DNA from: Pseudomonadota bacterium
Lineage (GTDB): Bacteria; Pseudomonadota; Alphaproteobacteria; Acetobacterales; Acetobacteraceae
Direction: 5' to 3'
Assembly (NCBI GenBank): GCA_021819535.1
Contig: JAKAQU010000039.1
Coordinates: 1 to 13,039, forward strand
Length of the DNA: 13,039 nucleotides
Shown: piece after piece, positions 1-7,454 of the stretch
Layout: each line of letters begins with the position of its first letter
How positions within the stretch are numbered: position 1 is the first letter of the stretch
The notes under the pieces: model-generated
Database searches by the model: none
Seen by the model: only the letters and a program-made list of their open reading frames with translations
What the model was told of the DNA's origin: nothing
Made by a program: the position numbers and the translations under genes

Positions 1-159
1 ATCCGCAATGCTCTTGACCGCGCGCGCCTGCGCCAGGCCGTGCGCCTGTTCGAGGCGCGCGCGCGGCCGATGTCACAGCGCGATTTGATTACCCTCGTCG
101 CCGATGACATTCTGCAGAGCCGAGTCTTCGACCACGCCACCACCGAGGATGCCAGATGA
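1..159 (+). CDS. cbbX: CbbX-type Rubisco activase, C-terminal end (partial)
   Basis: This is an open frame from the window edge to a TGA, the last 52 residues of a protein whose start lies outside. It reads IRNALDRARLRQAVRLFEAR, then a basic linker, then LITLVADDILQSRVFD. From memory of the family, this closely matches the C-terminal helical end of CbbX, the AAA+ ATPase that remodels inhibited red-type Rubisco. CbbX proteins typically end in an IRNALDRARxRQA segment followed by an acidic-D-I-xx-SRVF motif. The AAA+ core (Walker A and B) is not in the window, so the call rests on this tail plus context: the next gene is the pentose-phosphate epimerase and phosphoglycerate kinase follows, both Calvin-cycle enzymes. 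The stop overlaps the next start as ATGA, which implies translational coupling. An alternative is another AAA+ protein with a similar lid domain, which I consider less likely. Confidence 0.75.
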   Translation: MRNALDRARLRQAVRLFEARARPMSQRDLITLVADDILQSRVFDHATTEDAR

Positions 160-815
160 CCAAGCCGCCGCTGATCGCGCCATCGCTGCTTGCCGCCGAT
201 TTCGCCCGCCTCGGAGACGAGGTGCGGGCGGTCGACGCGGCGGGGGCGGATTGGCTCCATCTCGATGTCATGGACGGGCATTTCGTGCCCAATATCAGCT
301 TCGGACCAGACATCATCCGCGCCATTCGTCCGTTCAGTCGCAAATGTTTCGACACCCATCTGATGATCGCCCCGGTCGATCCCTATCTCGAAGCCTTCGC
401 CAAGGCCGGCGCCGATCGCATCACCGTCCATGCCGAGGCCGGCGTGCATCTGGAGCGCACGCTTGCCGCCATCGGCGCGCTCGGCAAGGCGGCGGGGGTC
501 GCGCTCAACCCGGCGACGCCGGAGAGCGCCATCGCCTATGTGCTCGACCGTATCGACCTCGTCCTGGTGATGAGCGTCAATCCCGGCTTTGGCGGGCAGA
601 GTTTCCTCCCCGCGGTTGTGGAGAAAATCCGGCGGGTGCGGGCGCTGATCGGGGCGCGGCCGATCCATATCGAGGTCGATGGCGGGATCACCGCCGCAAC
701 CGCGCCCGCGGCACTCGCCGCCGGCGCCGATGTCCTGGTCGCGGGCTCTTCGGTATTTCGCGCCCCACCCTATGAGCGGGCGATCGCGGCGCTCCGCGGG
801 GCAGCGCCGCAGTGA
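156..815 (+). CDS. rpe: Ribulose-phosphate 3-epimerase
   Basis: This 219-residue protein has the normal length for a complete TIM-barrel epimerase interconverting ribulose 5-phosphate and xylulose 5-phosphate in the cytosol. In the Calvin cycle it feeds phosphoribulokinase. Family landmarks are all present: S10 in APSLLAADF, H35 and D37 in LHLDVMDGHFVPN (the metal and catalytic acid/base cluster), H68 in DTHLM, the NPGFGGQ loop at 142-148, and D175 followed by GGI, the second catalytic aspartate. GSS near the end forms the phosphate-binding site. The ATG overlaps the upstream stop as ATGA, with GAGG seven bases upstream as a ribosome site, so the start is secure. In a cbb operon this gene is called cbbE. 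Whether it is the only epimerase of the host, also serving the pentose phosphate pathway, cannot be told here. Confidence 0.96.
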   Translation: MTKPPLIAPSLLAADFARLGDEVRAVDAAGADWLHLDVMDGHFVPNISFGPDIIRAIRPFSRKCFDTHLMIAPVDPYLEAFAKAGADRITVHAEAGVHLERTLAAIGALGKAAGVALNPATPESAIAYVLDRIDLVLVMSVNPGFGGQSFLPAVVEKIRRVRALIGARPIHIEVDGGITAATAPAALAAGADVLVAGSSVFRAPPYERAIAALRGAAPQ

Positions 816-890
816 GGGGCGGGGCTTGCGTTTTGGCGTCTCAGCCTGTCATCTCTCGCCGTCTTTGACGATCGGCGATAGGGGGAGATG

Positions 891-1958
891 ATGAAAATCC
901 GAGGTTGTGGTCTCGCGGCGTGGGTCTTGCTGCTGGTCGGCATCGCGGCGCCGAGCGGCTTTGCCGAACAGGCCGGCGGCGGGATGGACGGGCGGATCGA
1001 GATGTCCGAGCGCATGGTGCCGGCGCCGCAAAAGGGCCTTCAGATTTTTGTCCGCAACAAGCATCTCGCCGGGATATCGGCCTTCGGCCCGGCGAAGACA
1101 CTGGTTTTCGTCCATGGCGCGACCTATCCGGCGAGCACCGCCTTCGATCTGCCGCTCGACGGGATGTCCTGGATGGATTATCTCGCCCGCCGCGGCTATG
1201 ACGTCTATCTCCTTGATCTTCCCGGCTATGGCCGCTCCACCCGGCCGCCGGAGATGGATGCGCCGGCTTCGGCCAACCCGCCGCTGGAGACCACCGATCA
1301 GGCGGTCGCGGCACTCGGCGCGGTGGTCGATGACGTGTTGCGGCGGCGTGGGCTCACCAGCCTCGACGTCATGGGCTGGTCGTGGGGGACGGCGATCGCG
1401 GCCGGGTTTGCCGCCGCCAATCCGGCCAAGGTGCATCGCCTCGTGCTCTACGCCGCGCTTTGGGTGATCGAAGGGCCGATTGCGCTGAAAATCGACCCCG
1501 ATCATCTCGGCGCCTATCGCGAGGTGACGCGGGCGGATGCGCAAAAGCGCTGGCTCTCCGGCCTCACGCCGGCGCAGGAGAAGGGGCTGATCCCGCCCGG
1601 CTGGTTCGCGCAATGGGCGGATGCGACCTTCGCCACCGACGCCAAGGGTGCCGCGCAAAACCCGCCGGTTCTGCGCGCGCCGAACGGGGTGATCCTCGAC
1701 GTCGTCCGCTATTGGCAGAAGGGACACCCGACCTGGGATCCGGCCAAGCTCACCATGCCGGTTCTGATGGTGCAGGCGGAATGGGATCACGATACCCCGC
1801 CCTACATGTCCCACACCTTGTTCCCGCTGATCACCCATGCGCCGTGGAAGGAATACGTGACGCTCGGGGAGGGGACGCACACCATCATCATGGAAAAGAA
1901 CCGCTTGCAACTCTTCCACGTGGTGCAGGATTTCCTCGACATGCCGGCGCCAAGGTGA
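891..1958 (+). CDS. Exported alpha/beta-hydrolase, substrate unknown
   Basis: This is an alpha/beta-hydrolase-fold enzyme of about 355 residues. Two ATGs stand in tandem (888 and 891). GGGGGAG ends directly before the first, so the second is better spaced; residue numbers below count from 888. A basic start, a hydrophobic stretch at about 9-25 and a cut site near SGFA-EQ look like a Sec signal peptide, so the protein probably acts in the periplasm. The fold is clear: oxyanion-hole HG at 76-77, LLDLPGYGRS at 108-117, nucleophile elbow G-W-S165-W-G, acid D300 (or D302) in AEWDHDTPP, and catalytic histidine H331 in GEGTH. The triad is complete. It could be an esterase, lipase, haloalkane-type or peptidase-like member; the sequence does not say which. 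It sits between two Calvin-cycle genes, only 9 nt ahead of phosphoglycerate kinase, so it is probably co-transcribed, although its role in carbon fixation is not obvious. Confidence 0.85.
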   Translation: MKIRGCGLAAWVLLLVGIAAPSGFAEQAGGGMDGRIEMSERMVPAPQKGLQIFVRNKHLAGISAFGPAKTLVFVHGATYPASTAFDLPLDGMSWMDYLARRGYDVYLLDLPGYGRSTRPPEMDAPASANPPLETTDQAVAALGAVVDDVLRRRGLTSLDVMGWSWGTAIAAGFAAANPAKVHRLVLYAALWVIEGPIALKIDPDHLGAYREVTRADAQKRWLSGLTPAQEKGLIPPGWFAQWADATFATDAKGAAQNPPVLRAPNGVILDVVRYWQKGHPTWDPAKLTMPVLMVQAEWDHDTPPYMSHTLFPLITHAPWKEYVTLGEGTHTIIMEKNRLQLFHVVQDFLDMPAPR

Positions 1959-1967
1959 GGGAGTGCG

Positions 1968-3155
1968 ATGTCCTTTCGTTCGCTTGACGATGTCATGGTC
2001 GCGGGCAAGCGCGTGTTGCTTCGCGCCGATCTCAACGTGCCGCTGCATGACGGCCGCATCACCGATCGGACGCGGCTCGAACGCTTGACGCCAAGCATTC
2101 GCGAATTGGCCGGGAAGGGGGCGCGGGTCATCGTTTGTTCCCATTTCGGCCGGCCCAAGGGGAAACCCGATCCCGCCTTCTCGCTCGCGCCGATCGCCGC
2201 AGCACTCGGCGAGATGCTCGGGCAAAGCGTCGTCTTCGCGGCCGATTGCATCGGCCCGGTGGCGGCGGCGGCGGTCGCGGCGCTGGCGCCGGGCGCGGTG
2301 CTGGTTTTGGAGAACACCCGCTTTCATCCCGGCGAGGAGGCGAATGACCCGGAATTCGCCAAGGCCCTCGCCGACCTCGCCGATCTCTATGTCAACGATG
2401 CGTTTTCCGCGGCCCATCGCGCCCATGCCAGCACCGAGGGGGTCGCGCATAGGCTCCCGGCCTATGCCGGGCGGCTGATGCAGGGCGAATTGGAGGCGTT
2501 GGGGGCGGCGCTCGACCATCCGGCGCGGCCGCTTGCCGCGATCGTTGGCGGCGCCAAGGTTTCGACCAAGCTCGATCTGCTCGGCAACCTCATCGAACGC
2601 GTCGATGCGCTGGTGATCGCCGGGGCGATGGCGAATACGTTTCTCGCCGCGAACGGCGTTGCCATCGGTTCCTCGCTCGAAGAGCCGGGAATGCACGAGA
2701 CCGCGCGCGCGATCGAGCGCGCGGCGAAAGCGGCCGGCTGCGAAATCATCCTCCCTCTCGATGCCGTGACCGCGGCCGAATTCCGCCCCGATCCGCCGAC
2801 CCGCGTGGTGCCGATCACGGCGGTCGCGGCGGGGACGCTCATTCTCGATTTCGGGCCGGCGAGCCTCGCACTTCTCGAGCAAAAACTCGCCGGCTGGAAG
2901 ACGCTGGTGTGGAACGGCCCGCTCGGCGCGTTCGAGACCTCGCCTTTCGATGCCGGCACCACCGCGCTCGCCCGCGCGGTCGCCGAGCGCACGGCAGCGG
3001 GCACGCTCCGCAGCGTCGCCGGCGGCGGCGATACCGTCTCGGCTCTGCATCACGCTGGCGTTGCCGAGCGGTTTTCCTATGTCTCCACCGCTGGCGGGGC
3101 GTTTCTCGAATGGCTGGAGGGGAAAACCCTGCCCGGGGTCGCGGCACTGGGCTGA
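1968..3155 (+). CDS. pgk: Phosphoglycerate kinase
   Basis: This 395-residue protein has the usual full length for the monomeric bacterial kinase that phosphorylates 3-phosphoglycerate with ATP (Calvin direction) or the reverse (glycolysis). Substrate-binding motifs of the N-terminal domain are present: RADLNVP at 19-25, R36, HFGRPKG at 59-65, R118 in LENTRFHPGEE, and DAFSAAHRAHAST at 144-156. The nucleotide-binding C-terminal domain shows GGAKVSTKLDLL at 194-205, WNGPLGAFE at 315-323 and the glycine-rich AGGGDT at 351-356. A GAGGGAG ribosome site lies four bases upstream of the ATG. It follows the hydrolase gene by 9 nt. In this setting it would be called cbbK. No aldolase or other Calvin gene follows, so the operon probably ends here. 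Confidence 0.97.
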   Translation: MSFRSLDDVMVAGKRVLLRADLNVPLHDGRITDRTRLERLTPSIRELAGKGARVIVCSHFGRPKGKPDPAFSLAPIAAALGEMLGQSVVFAADCIGPVAAAAVAALAPGAVLVLENTRFHPGEEANDPEFAKALADLADLYVNDAFSAAHRAHASTEGVAHRLPAYAGRLMQGELEALGAALDHPARPLAAIVGGAKVSTKLDLLGNLIERVDALVIAGAMANTFLAANGVAIGSSLEEPGMHETARAIERAAKAAGCEIILPLDAVTAAEFRPDPPTRVVPITAVAAGTLILDFGPASLALLEQKLAGWKTLVWNGPLGAFETSPFDAGTTALARAVAERTAAGTLRSVAGGGDTVSALHHAGVAERFSYVSTAGGAFLEWLEGKTLPGVAALG

Positions 3156-3213
3156 TCCCCGCGCGCCGGGCCGGGGGGCGGCGGGGTTACGATTGCTTTA
3201 CCTTATTCCGGCA

Positions 3214-3243
3214 TCATCGGCGGAGTTTCAGTTTCTCCGATGA
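3214..3243 (+). other. Small bulged hairpin in the leader of the chemoreceptor gene
   Basis: TCATCGG (3214-3220) is complementary to CCGATGA (3237-3243). After a three-base bulge the stem continues with AG/CT, leaving a nine-base loop. The structure ends about 10 nt ahead of the ATG at 3254 and would overlap the weak GAGG-type ribosome site, so it could damp translation. There is no T-run, so it is not a standard terminator for pgk. The stem is short and could be chance. Confidence 0.25.
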
Positions 3244-3253
3244 GGCCCAGGTA

Positions 3254-4957
3254 ATGTCTTTTTCTTTCGCCCGGCTCCGCCAGCCCCGGCTTTCTTTCCG
3301 TCTGCTCGCGATCGTTGCCGCCTCCCTGGTGTCGCTCGCGATCATCGCCGGCCTCGCCATGGTCGAGCAGTATCAGGAGATGCTGGACGCCAAGATCGCC
3401 AAGCTCCGCGCGGTGACGGAGGAGGCGCTGTCGGTCGCGGCGGTTCTCGAAAAGAAGGTCGAAGCCGGGCAGTTGACGCGCGAGGAGGCGATCAGGCAAT
3501 TCCGCGACACCGTTCGCCCGCTGCGCTTCGATGGCGGCACCGGCTATATTTTTTCCTATGACATGAATGGTCTCACGATGATTCTGGGCCCGACGCCGGA
3601 AAAAGAGGGGGCCAATCTCTTCGATGTGCGCGATGCCGAGGGATTTCCCTTCGTCCAGGAGGAAATCCGCGTCGCCAAACTCGGCGGCGGCACGCTTTCC
3701 TATCATTACCCGAAGCCGGGGAGCAAAGTGGCGCTGCCGAAAATCAGCTATGTCGCGCCGTTTACGCCGTGGAATCTCTACGCTGGTGCCGGGCTTTATA
3801 CCGATGACCTGCGCGCCGCGCTCTGGGCGAAATTTCTTCGTTTCGGTAGCATCATCGTCGCTCTGTTCGCAGCTTCCGGCGTGATCGCGTGGCTGGTCGC
3901 GCGCAGCATCACGCGCCCGCTTTCGCGCCTGCAGCGCAGGATGATCGATCTCGCCAAGGGTGATCTCGGTGCCGCAATCCCGGGCAATGAGCGTGGCGAT
4001 GAAATCGGTGAGATGGCCCGCGCGGTCGAGGTGTTTCGCCAGAACGCGATCGAGCGGGCGGAATTGCGCGCCGAGCAGGAACGGCAGGCGCAGCGCGCGT
4101 CCGAGGAACGCCGCCAGGCGCGGCTCGATCTCGCCGATGGGTTCGAGCGCAGTGCCGGCACGATCGTCTCTGCCGTCGGTGGCGCCGCGTCGGCGATGCA
4201 GAACACTGCGCGCAGCATGACCGGCATTGCCGAGGACGCATCGGTGCAGACCGCGAAGGTTGCCGATGCCGCCTCGGAGGCGAGCCGCAACGTCCAGACT
4301 GTCGCTGCCGCGACCGAGGAATTGAGTGCTTCGATCGGCGAGATCAACCAGCTTGTCAGCCGTTCGGCGGAAACCGCCGCGCGTGGCGTGGAAAAAGCCC
4401 GGCGCACCGATGAGACGGTGAAAAGCCTCGCCGAAAACGCACAAAAGATCGGCGATGTCGTCATGCTGATCCAGACCATCGCCGCGCAAACCAATCTGCT
4501 GGCGCTGAATGCAACGATCGAGGCGGCGCGCGCCGGCGATGCCGGCAAGGGCTTTGCCGTCGTCGCTTCCGAGGTCAAGAATCTCGCCAATCAAACCGCG
4601 CGGGCGACCGAGGAAATCGCTGGCCAGATCGCGACCATTCAGAATGCGACCGGTGATGCGGTCGCGGCGATCGGCGCGATCGGCGAGATGATCGGGCAGA
4701 TGAACGAGGCGACGACCAGCATCGCCGCGGCGATTGAACAGCAGGGAGCGGCGACGCGCGAGATCGCCGGTAATGTCAGCCAAGCGGCGCACGGCACCGA
4801 AATCGTCTCGACCACCATCACCACCGTCGCCCGCACCTCCCAGGACGCCGGCAAGGCTGCCGGAGAGGTGTTGCAGGCGGCAGGCGAACTCTCGGCGCAA
4901 TCGGGCAAGCTGCGCCAAGAAATCGATAATTTCCTTGCCACCTTGCGCGCCGCCTGA
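3254..4957 (+). CDS. Methyl-accepting chemotaxis protein with single Cache domain
   Basis: This 567-residue inner-membrane chemoreceptor senses a ligand outside the membrane and controls the CheA kinase inside. The first transmembrane helix is at about 15-37. A periplasmic single Cache (sCache_2-like) domain follows at about 40-190, with the family motif GGTGYIFSYDMNG at 94-106 and PWNLYAGAGLY at 172-182. The second helix is at about 196-217, HAMP at about 215-268, then a long coiled-coil signalling domain. Its hairpin tip, about 405-442, carries the highly conserved IAAQTNLLALNATIEAARAG run and GKGFAVVASEV. No C-terminal NWETF-like pentapeptide tether for CheR is seen. I chose the ATG at 3254 because the frame upstream of it overlaps pgk and lacks any chemoreceptor character. 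The ribosome site is weak (AGG, two bases from the start). The ligand is unknown; this Cache type often binds small carboxylates. The 98-nt gap to pgk suggests its own promoter or loose coupling. Confidence 0.93.
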   Translation: MSFSFARLRQPRLSFRLLAIVAASLVSLAIIAGLAMVEQYQEMLDAKIAKLRAVTEEALSVAAVLEKKVEAGQLTREEAIRQFRDTVRPLRFDGGTGYIFSYDMNGLTMILGPTPEKEGANLFDVRDAEGFPFVQEEIRVAKLGGGTLSYHYPKPGSKVALPKISYVAPFTPWNLYAGAGLYTDDLRAALWAKFLRFGSIIVALFAASGVIAWLVARSITRPLSRLQRRMIDLAKGDLGAAIPGNERGDEIGEMARAVEVFRQNAIERAELRAEQERQAQRASEERRQARLDLADGFERSAGTIVSAVGGAASAMQNTARSMTGIAEDASVQTAKVADAASEASRNVQTVAAATEELSASIGEINQLVSRSAETAARGVEKARRTDETVKSLAENAQKIGDVVMLIQTIAAQTNLLALNATIEAARAGDAGKGFAVVASEVKNLANQTARATEEIAGQIATIQNATGDAVAAIGAIGEMIGQMNEATTSIAAAIEQQGAATREIAGNVSQAAHGTEIVSTTITTVARTSQDAGKAAGEVLQAAGELSAQSGKLRQEIDNFLATLRAA

Positions 4958-5008
4958 AAAAGCGAGGTTTCGCCGCCAAGGCTGATGCGAAACGCGGCGA
5001 TACCCGGA

Positions 5009-5038
5009 ATCCCTGGCGCTTTCAGAAAGCGCTGGGAT
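5009..5038. terminator. Hairpin between convergent genes, possible two-way terminator
   Basis: GCGCTTT (5016-5022) pairs perfectly with AAAGCGC (5026-5032) around a CAG loop. After a small internal loop, ATCCC (5009-5013) pairs with GGGAT (5034-5038), giving 12 pairs in all. It lies in the 80-nt spacer where the chemoreceptor (+) and acyl-CoA dehydrogenase (-) genes converge and touches the stop codon of the latter. That position fits a shared terminator, but neither side has a clear T-run, so it is not a textbook intrinsic one. The rest of the spacer (4958-5008) contains weaker inverted repeats such as CGCCGC/GCGGCG. Confidence 0.5.
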
Positions 5039-6183
5039 CACAGATTGCGGGCAATCAGCTCTTTCATGATTTCGTTGCTGCCGCCATAAATTCTTTGCAC
5101 GCGGGCATCGGTATAGCGATGCGCGATCGTGTATTCCGCCATATAGCCATAACCGCCGAAGAGTTGCAGGCAGGAATCGATGACTTTGCCCTGCATTTCG
5201 GTCGTCCAGTATTTCGCCATCGCCGCCGTTGCGACATCGAGTGTCCCGGCCAATAGACGCTCGATGCAATCATCGAGGAAAACACGCGCAACGCGCGCCG
5301 TCGTTTTCGCCTCGGCCAGCACGAAACGAGAATTTTGGAACTCCAGCAGGGGTTTGCCGAAGGCGCGGCGGTTCCGCGTATAGGCGATGGTCTCGGCGAC
5401 CGCCGCTTCCATCGCGGCAACGGCGCCGACCGCGATCACCAGGCGCTCTTGCGGCAATTGCTGCATCAGTTGCGCGAAACCCTGATCGGGCACGAGGCCG
5501 AGCAGATTTTCGGCCGGGACCGTGACTTCGTCGAAGAACAATTCCGAGGTATCTTGCGCATGTTTGCCGATTTTCTCGAGGTTGCGCCCGCGCCGGAAGC
5601 CCGGCGTTTGCGCGGTCTCGACGGCGATGAGCGAAATGCCCTTGGCGCCCGCGTCACCCCGCGTTTTGGCCGCGACGATGACGAGATCGGCGAGCTGGCC
5701 ATTGCTGATGAAGGTTTTCTGGCCGCTGATGACATAATTTTCGCCGACCCGTCGCGCCGTGGTACGGATGGCCTGGAGGTCGGAGCCGGCATCGGGCTCG
5801 GTCATGGCGATCGCCGCGATCATCTCGCCGCGCGCCATGCGTGGCAGCCAGCGACGTTTTTGCGCCTCGGTGCCATAATGCAGAATATAGGGCGCGATGA
5901 TCGCATTGTGGAGCGAGATCGCGAAATCGCCGAAGCCGATCGCCGCCAATTCCTCGATCAGCACCGCCTCATGGCGAAAATCGCCGCCACCGCCACCGAA
6001 TTCCACCGGCATGCTGGCGCAAAGAAGGCCAATCTCGCCCGCCCGCCGCCAGGCGTCCCGCGCGACCATTCCTTGTCGTCGCCACTCGGCGATATGGGGA
6101 AGGATTTCGGCGGCGAAAAATCGCCTGACGTTATCGCGGAAAAGCGAGATTTCCGCCGTTTTTTCGGTCGCGATCGCGTCCAT
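5038..6183 (-). CDS. Acyl-CoA dehydrogenase, long-chain (LCAD) type
   Basis: This 381-residue flavoenzyme is of normal family length and introduces the alpha-beta double bond into an acyl-CoA, passing electrons to electron-transfer flavoprotein. The FAD and substrate motif AMTEPDAGSD is at 126-135, GQKTFISNG at 154-162 and the C-terminal FAD segment LFGGYGYMAEY at 341-351. The position that holds the catalytic Glu in medium- and short-chain enzymes (IYEGT) is glycine here: RIYGGSNEIMKELIAR, 364-379. That ending, together with LPQERL and E246, is the pattern of the long-chain (ACADL) and isovaleryl branch, where the base sits in that earlier helix. The enzyme should therefore be active, but on longer, branched or otherwise unusual acyl-CoAs; the exact substrate is not readable. 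It starts 12 nt after the thiolase stop and is the last gene of the - strand cluster. Confidence 0.93.
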   Translation of the reverse strand: MDAIATEKTAEISLFRDNVRRFFAAEILPHIAEWRRQGMVARDAWRRAGEIGLLCASMPVEFGGGGGDFRHEAVLIEELAAIGFGDFAISLHNAIIAPYILHYGTEAQKRRWLPRMARGEMIAAIAMTEPDAGSDLQAIRTTARRVGENYVISGQKTFISNGQLADLVIVAAKTRGDAGAKGISLIAVETAQTPGFRRGRNLEKIGKHAQDTSELFFDEVTVPAENLLGLVPDQGFAQLMQQLPQERLVIAVGAVAAMEAAVAETIAYTRNRRAFGKPLLEFQNSRFVLAEAKTTARVARVFLDDCIERLLAGTLDVATAAMAKYWTTEMQGKVIDSCLQLFGGYGYMAEYTIAHRYTDARVQRIYGGSNEIMKELIARNL

Positions 6184-6195
6184 TTTCGCGCGCCC

Positions 6196-7377
6196 CTACA
6201 GACGCTCGATGATCGTTGCGTTGGCCATGCCGCCGGCTTCACACATCGTCTGCAAGCCATACCGCCCGCCGCTCCGCGCGAGCGCGTGCACCATCGTCGT
6301 CATCAGCCGTGCGCCGGATGCGCCGAGCGGATGGCCGAGCGCGATCGCGCCCCCGAGCGGGTTGAGTTTTTTCTCGTCTCCGTCGACAGCTTTCGCCCAG
6401 GCGAGCGGCACCGAGGCAAAAGCCTCATTGACTTCGACATGATCGATGTCATCGAGCTTGAGGCCGGTTTTTTGCAAGATCCGCCTCGTTGCCGGAATAG
6501 GCGCGGTCAACATCAGGAGCGGATCATCGCCGCAGACATCAAACCCGACGAAGCGGGCACGCGGGGTGAGGCCAAGCCGGCTTGCCGCCTCTTCGCTCAT
6601 CAGCAGAAGCGCGCTCGCGCCATCGGTGATCTGTGAGGAATTGCCGGCCGTGACCGACCAGCGGATTTCGGGAAAACGTTCGCTATGGCGGCTATTTTCG
6701 AATGCGGGCCGGAGAGCCGCCAAGCCCTCCGGCGTGGTATCGGGGCGGATCGTCTCATCCTCGCTGACGAGACGATTGTCGATAGCGATCGGCACGATCT
6801 CGGCTGCGAAATGCCCGGCGGCGCGCGCTTGTGCCGCGCGCTGATGCGAGCTTGCGGAATAGAGATCGAGCGCCTCGCGGGAGAGGCCGAAGCGCGCGGC
6901 GACCAATTCCGCGGAGACCCCCTGGTGGACGAGGCCAGGCGCATAGCGTTCGCTGACCATCGGGCCGACCGGGTCGCGATCGAGCCGCGCCGAGCCGATC
7001 GGCACCCGGCTCATCTGCTCCACGCCGCCGGCGATGACGATGTCATAGACGCCGGCCTTTATTCCTTGCGCCGCGAAATGAACCGCCTGCTGGCCGGAGC
7101 CGCACATGCGATCGATCGTCGTCGCCGGGACGTGTTCGGGATAGCCCGCCGCCAGCCACGCCATGCGCCCGACCGTCGAAGATTGTTCGCCGACCCGGCT
7201 GACACAACCGATGATCACGTCATCGACGGTGCCGGGATCGAGGTTGTTACGCGTAACGAGGCCCTTGAGAACGGCGGCGAGCAGATCGACCGGATGCAAG
7301 GCCGAGAGTGACCCTCCGGCCTTGCCGCGCCCCATGGGCGAGCGAACGGCATCGATGATCACGGGCTCATGCGGCAT
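6196..7377 (-). CDS. Thiolase (acetyl-CoA C-acyltransferase)
   Basis: This 393-residue thiolase II family protein would cleave 3-ketoacyl-CoA with CoA to acetyl-CoA (or propionyl-CoA) and a shortened acyl-CoA, in the cytosol. The nucleophile is C92 in DRMCGSGQQA. NEAFA follows further on, then H349 in GGAIALGHPLGASGARL and C379 in MCEAGGMANATIIERL, completing the Cys-His-Cys set. The last motif has Ala at the first Gly of the usual C-x-G-G-G, a variant I associate with thiolases of the degradative FadA/steroid-thiolase branch rather than PhaA-type synthases. The open frame extends upstream to 7665, but that part has no family resemblance. The ATG at 7377 is preceded by a strong GGAGGAG eight bases away and gives the right length. 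With the acyl-CoA dehydrogenase 12 nt downstream it forms a beta-oxidation pair. The natural chain is not identified. Confidence 0.92.
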   Translation of the reverse strand: MPHEPVIIDAVRSPMGRGKAGGSLSALHPVDLLAAVLKGLVTRNNLDPGTVDDVIIGCVSRVGEQSSTVGRMAWLAAGYPEHVPATTIDRMCGSGQQAVHFAAQGIKAGVYDIVIAGGVEQMSRVPIGSARLDRDPVGPMVSERYAPGLVHQGVSAELVAARFGLSREALDLYSASSHQRAAQARAAGHFAAEIVPIAIDNRLVSEDETIRPDTTPEGLAALRPAFENSRHSERFPEIRWSVTAGNSSQITDGASALLLMSEEAASRLGLTPRARFVGFDVCGDDPLLMLTAPIPATRRILQKTGLKLDDIDHVEVNEAFASVPLAWAKAVDGDEKKLNPLGGAIALGHPLGASGARLMTTMVHALARSGGRYGLQTMCEAGGMANATIIERL

Positions 7378-7454
7378 GGCGGCGTCTCCTCCAGCATTTT
7401 TCTTGGGCGCAACCCTGGCAAGCCGCACCTTTGCCGTCAATGAGCACCTCAGAA

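Noticed and set aside
816..890. Terminator or promoter between rpe and the hydrolase gene
   Set aside because: There is no strong stem followed by T-run and no convincing -35/-10 pair; read-through is the simpler assumption.
849..3053. Long - strand ORF opposite the hydrolase and pgk genes
   Set aside because: It is antisense to two well-identified enzymes, is extremely rich in Arg, Gly and His, and has no domain. High GC leaves few stops in shadow frames.
2909..3253. Upstream extension of the chemoreceptor frame
   Set aside because: It overlaps pgk and codes for an Arg-rich stretch; a normal chemoreceptor N terminus begins at 3254.
3203..5269. Long - strand ORF opposite the chemoreceptor gene
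   Set aside because: Arg/Asp-rich shadow of the chemoreceptor, with no recognisable family and no fitting ribosome site. It also overlaps the real acyl-CoA dehydrogenase gene.
5335..6636. Long + strand ORF opposite the acyl-CoA dehydrogenase and the thiolase end
   Set aside because: It runs across two real - strand genes and has the biased composition of a shadow frame.
7400..7440. Promoter for the thiolase on the - strand (TTGACG at 7440-7435)
   Set aside because: The -35-like hexamer is good but there is nothing resembling a -10 box 16-18 nt downstream.
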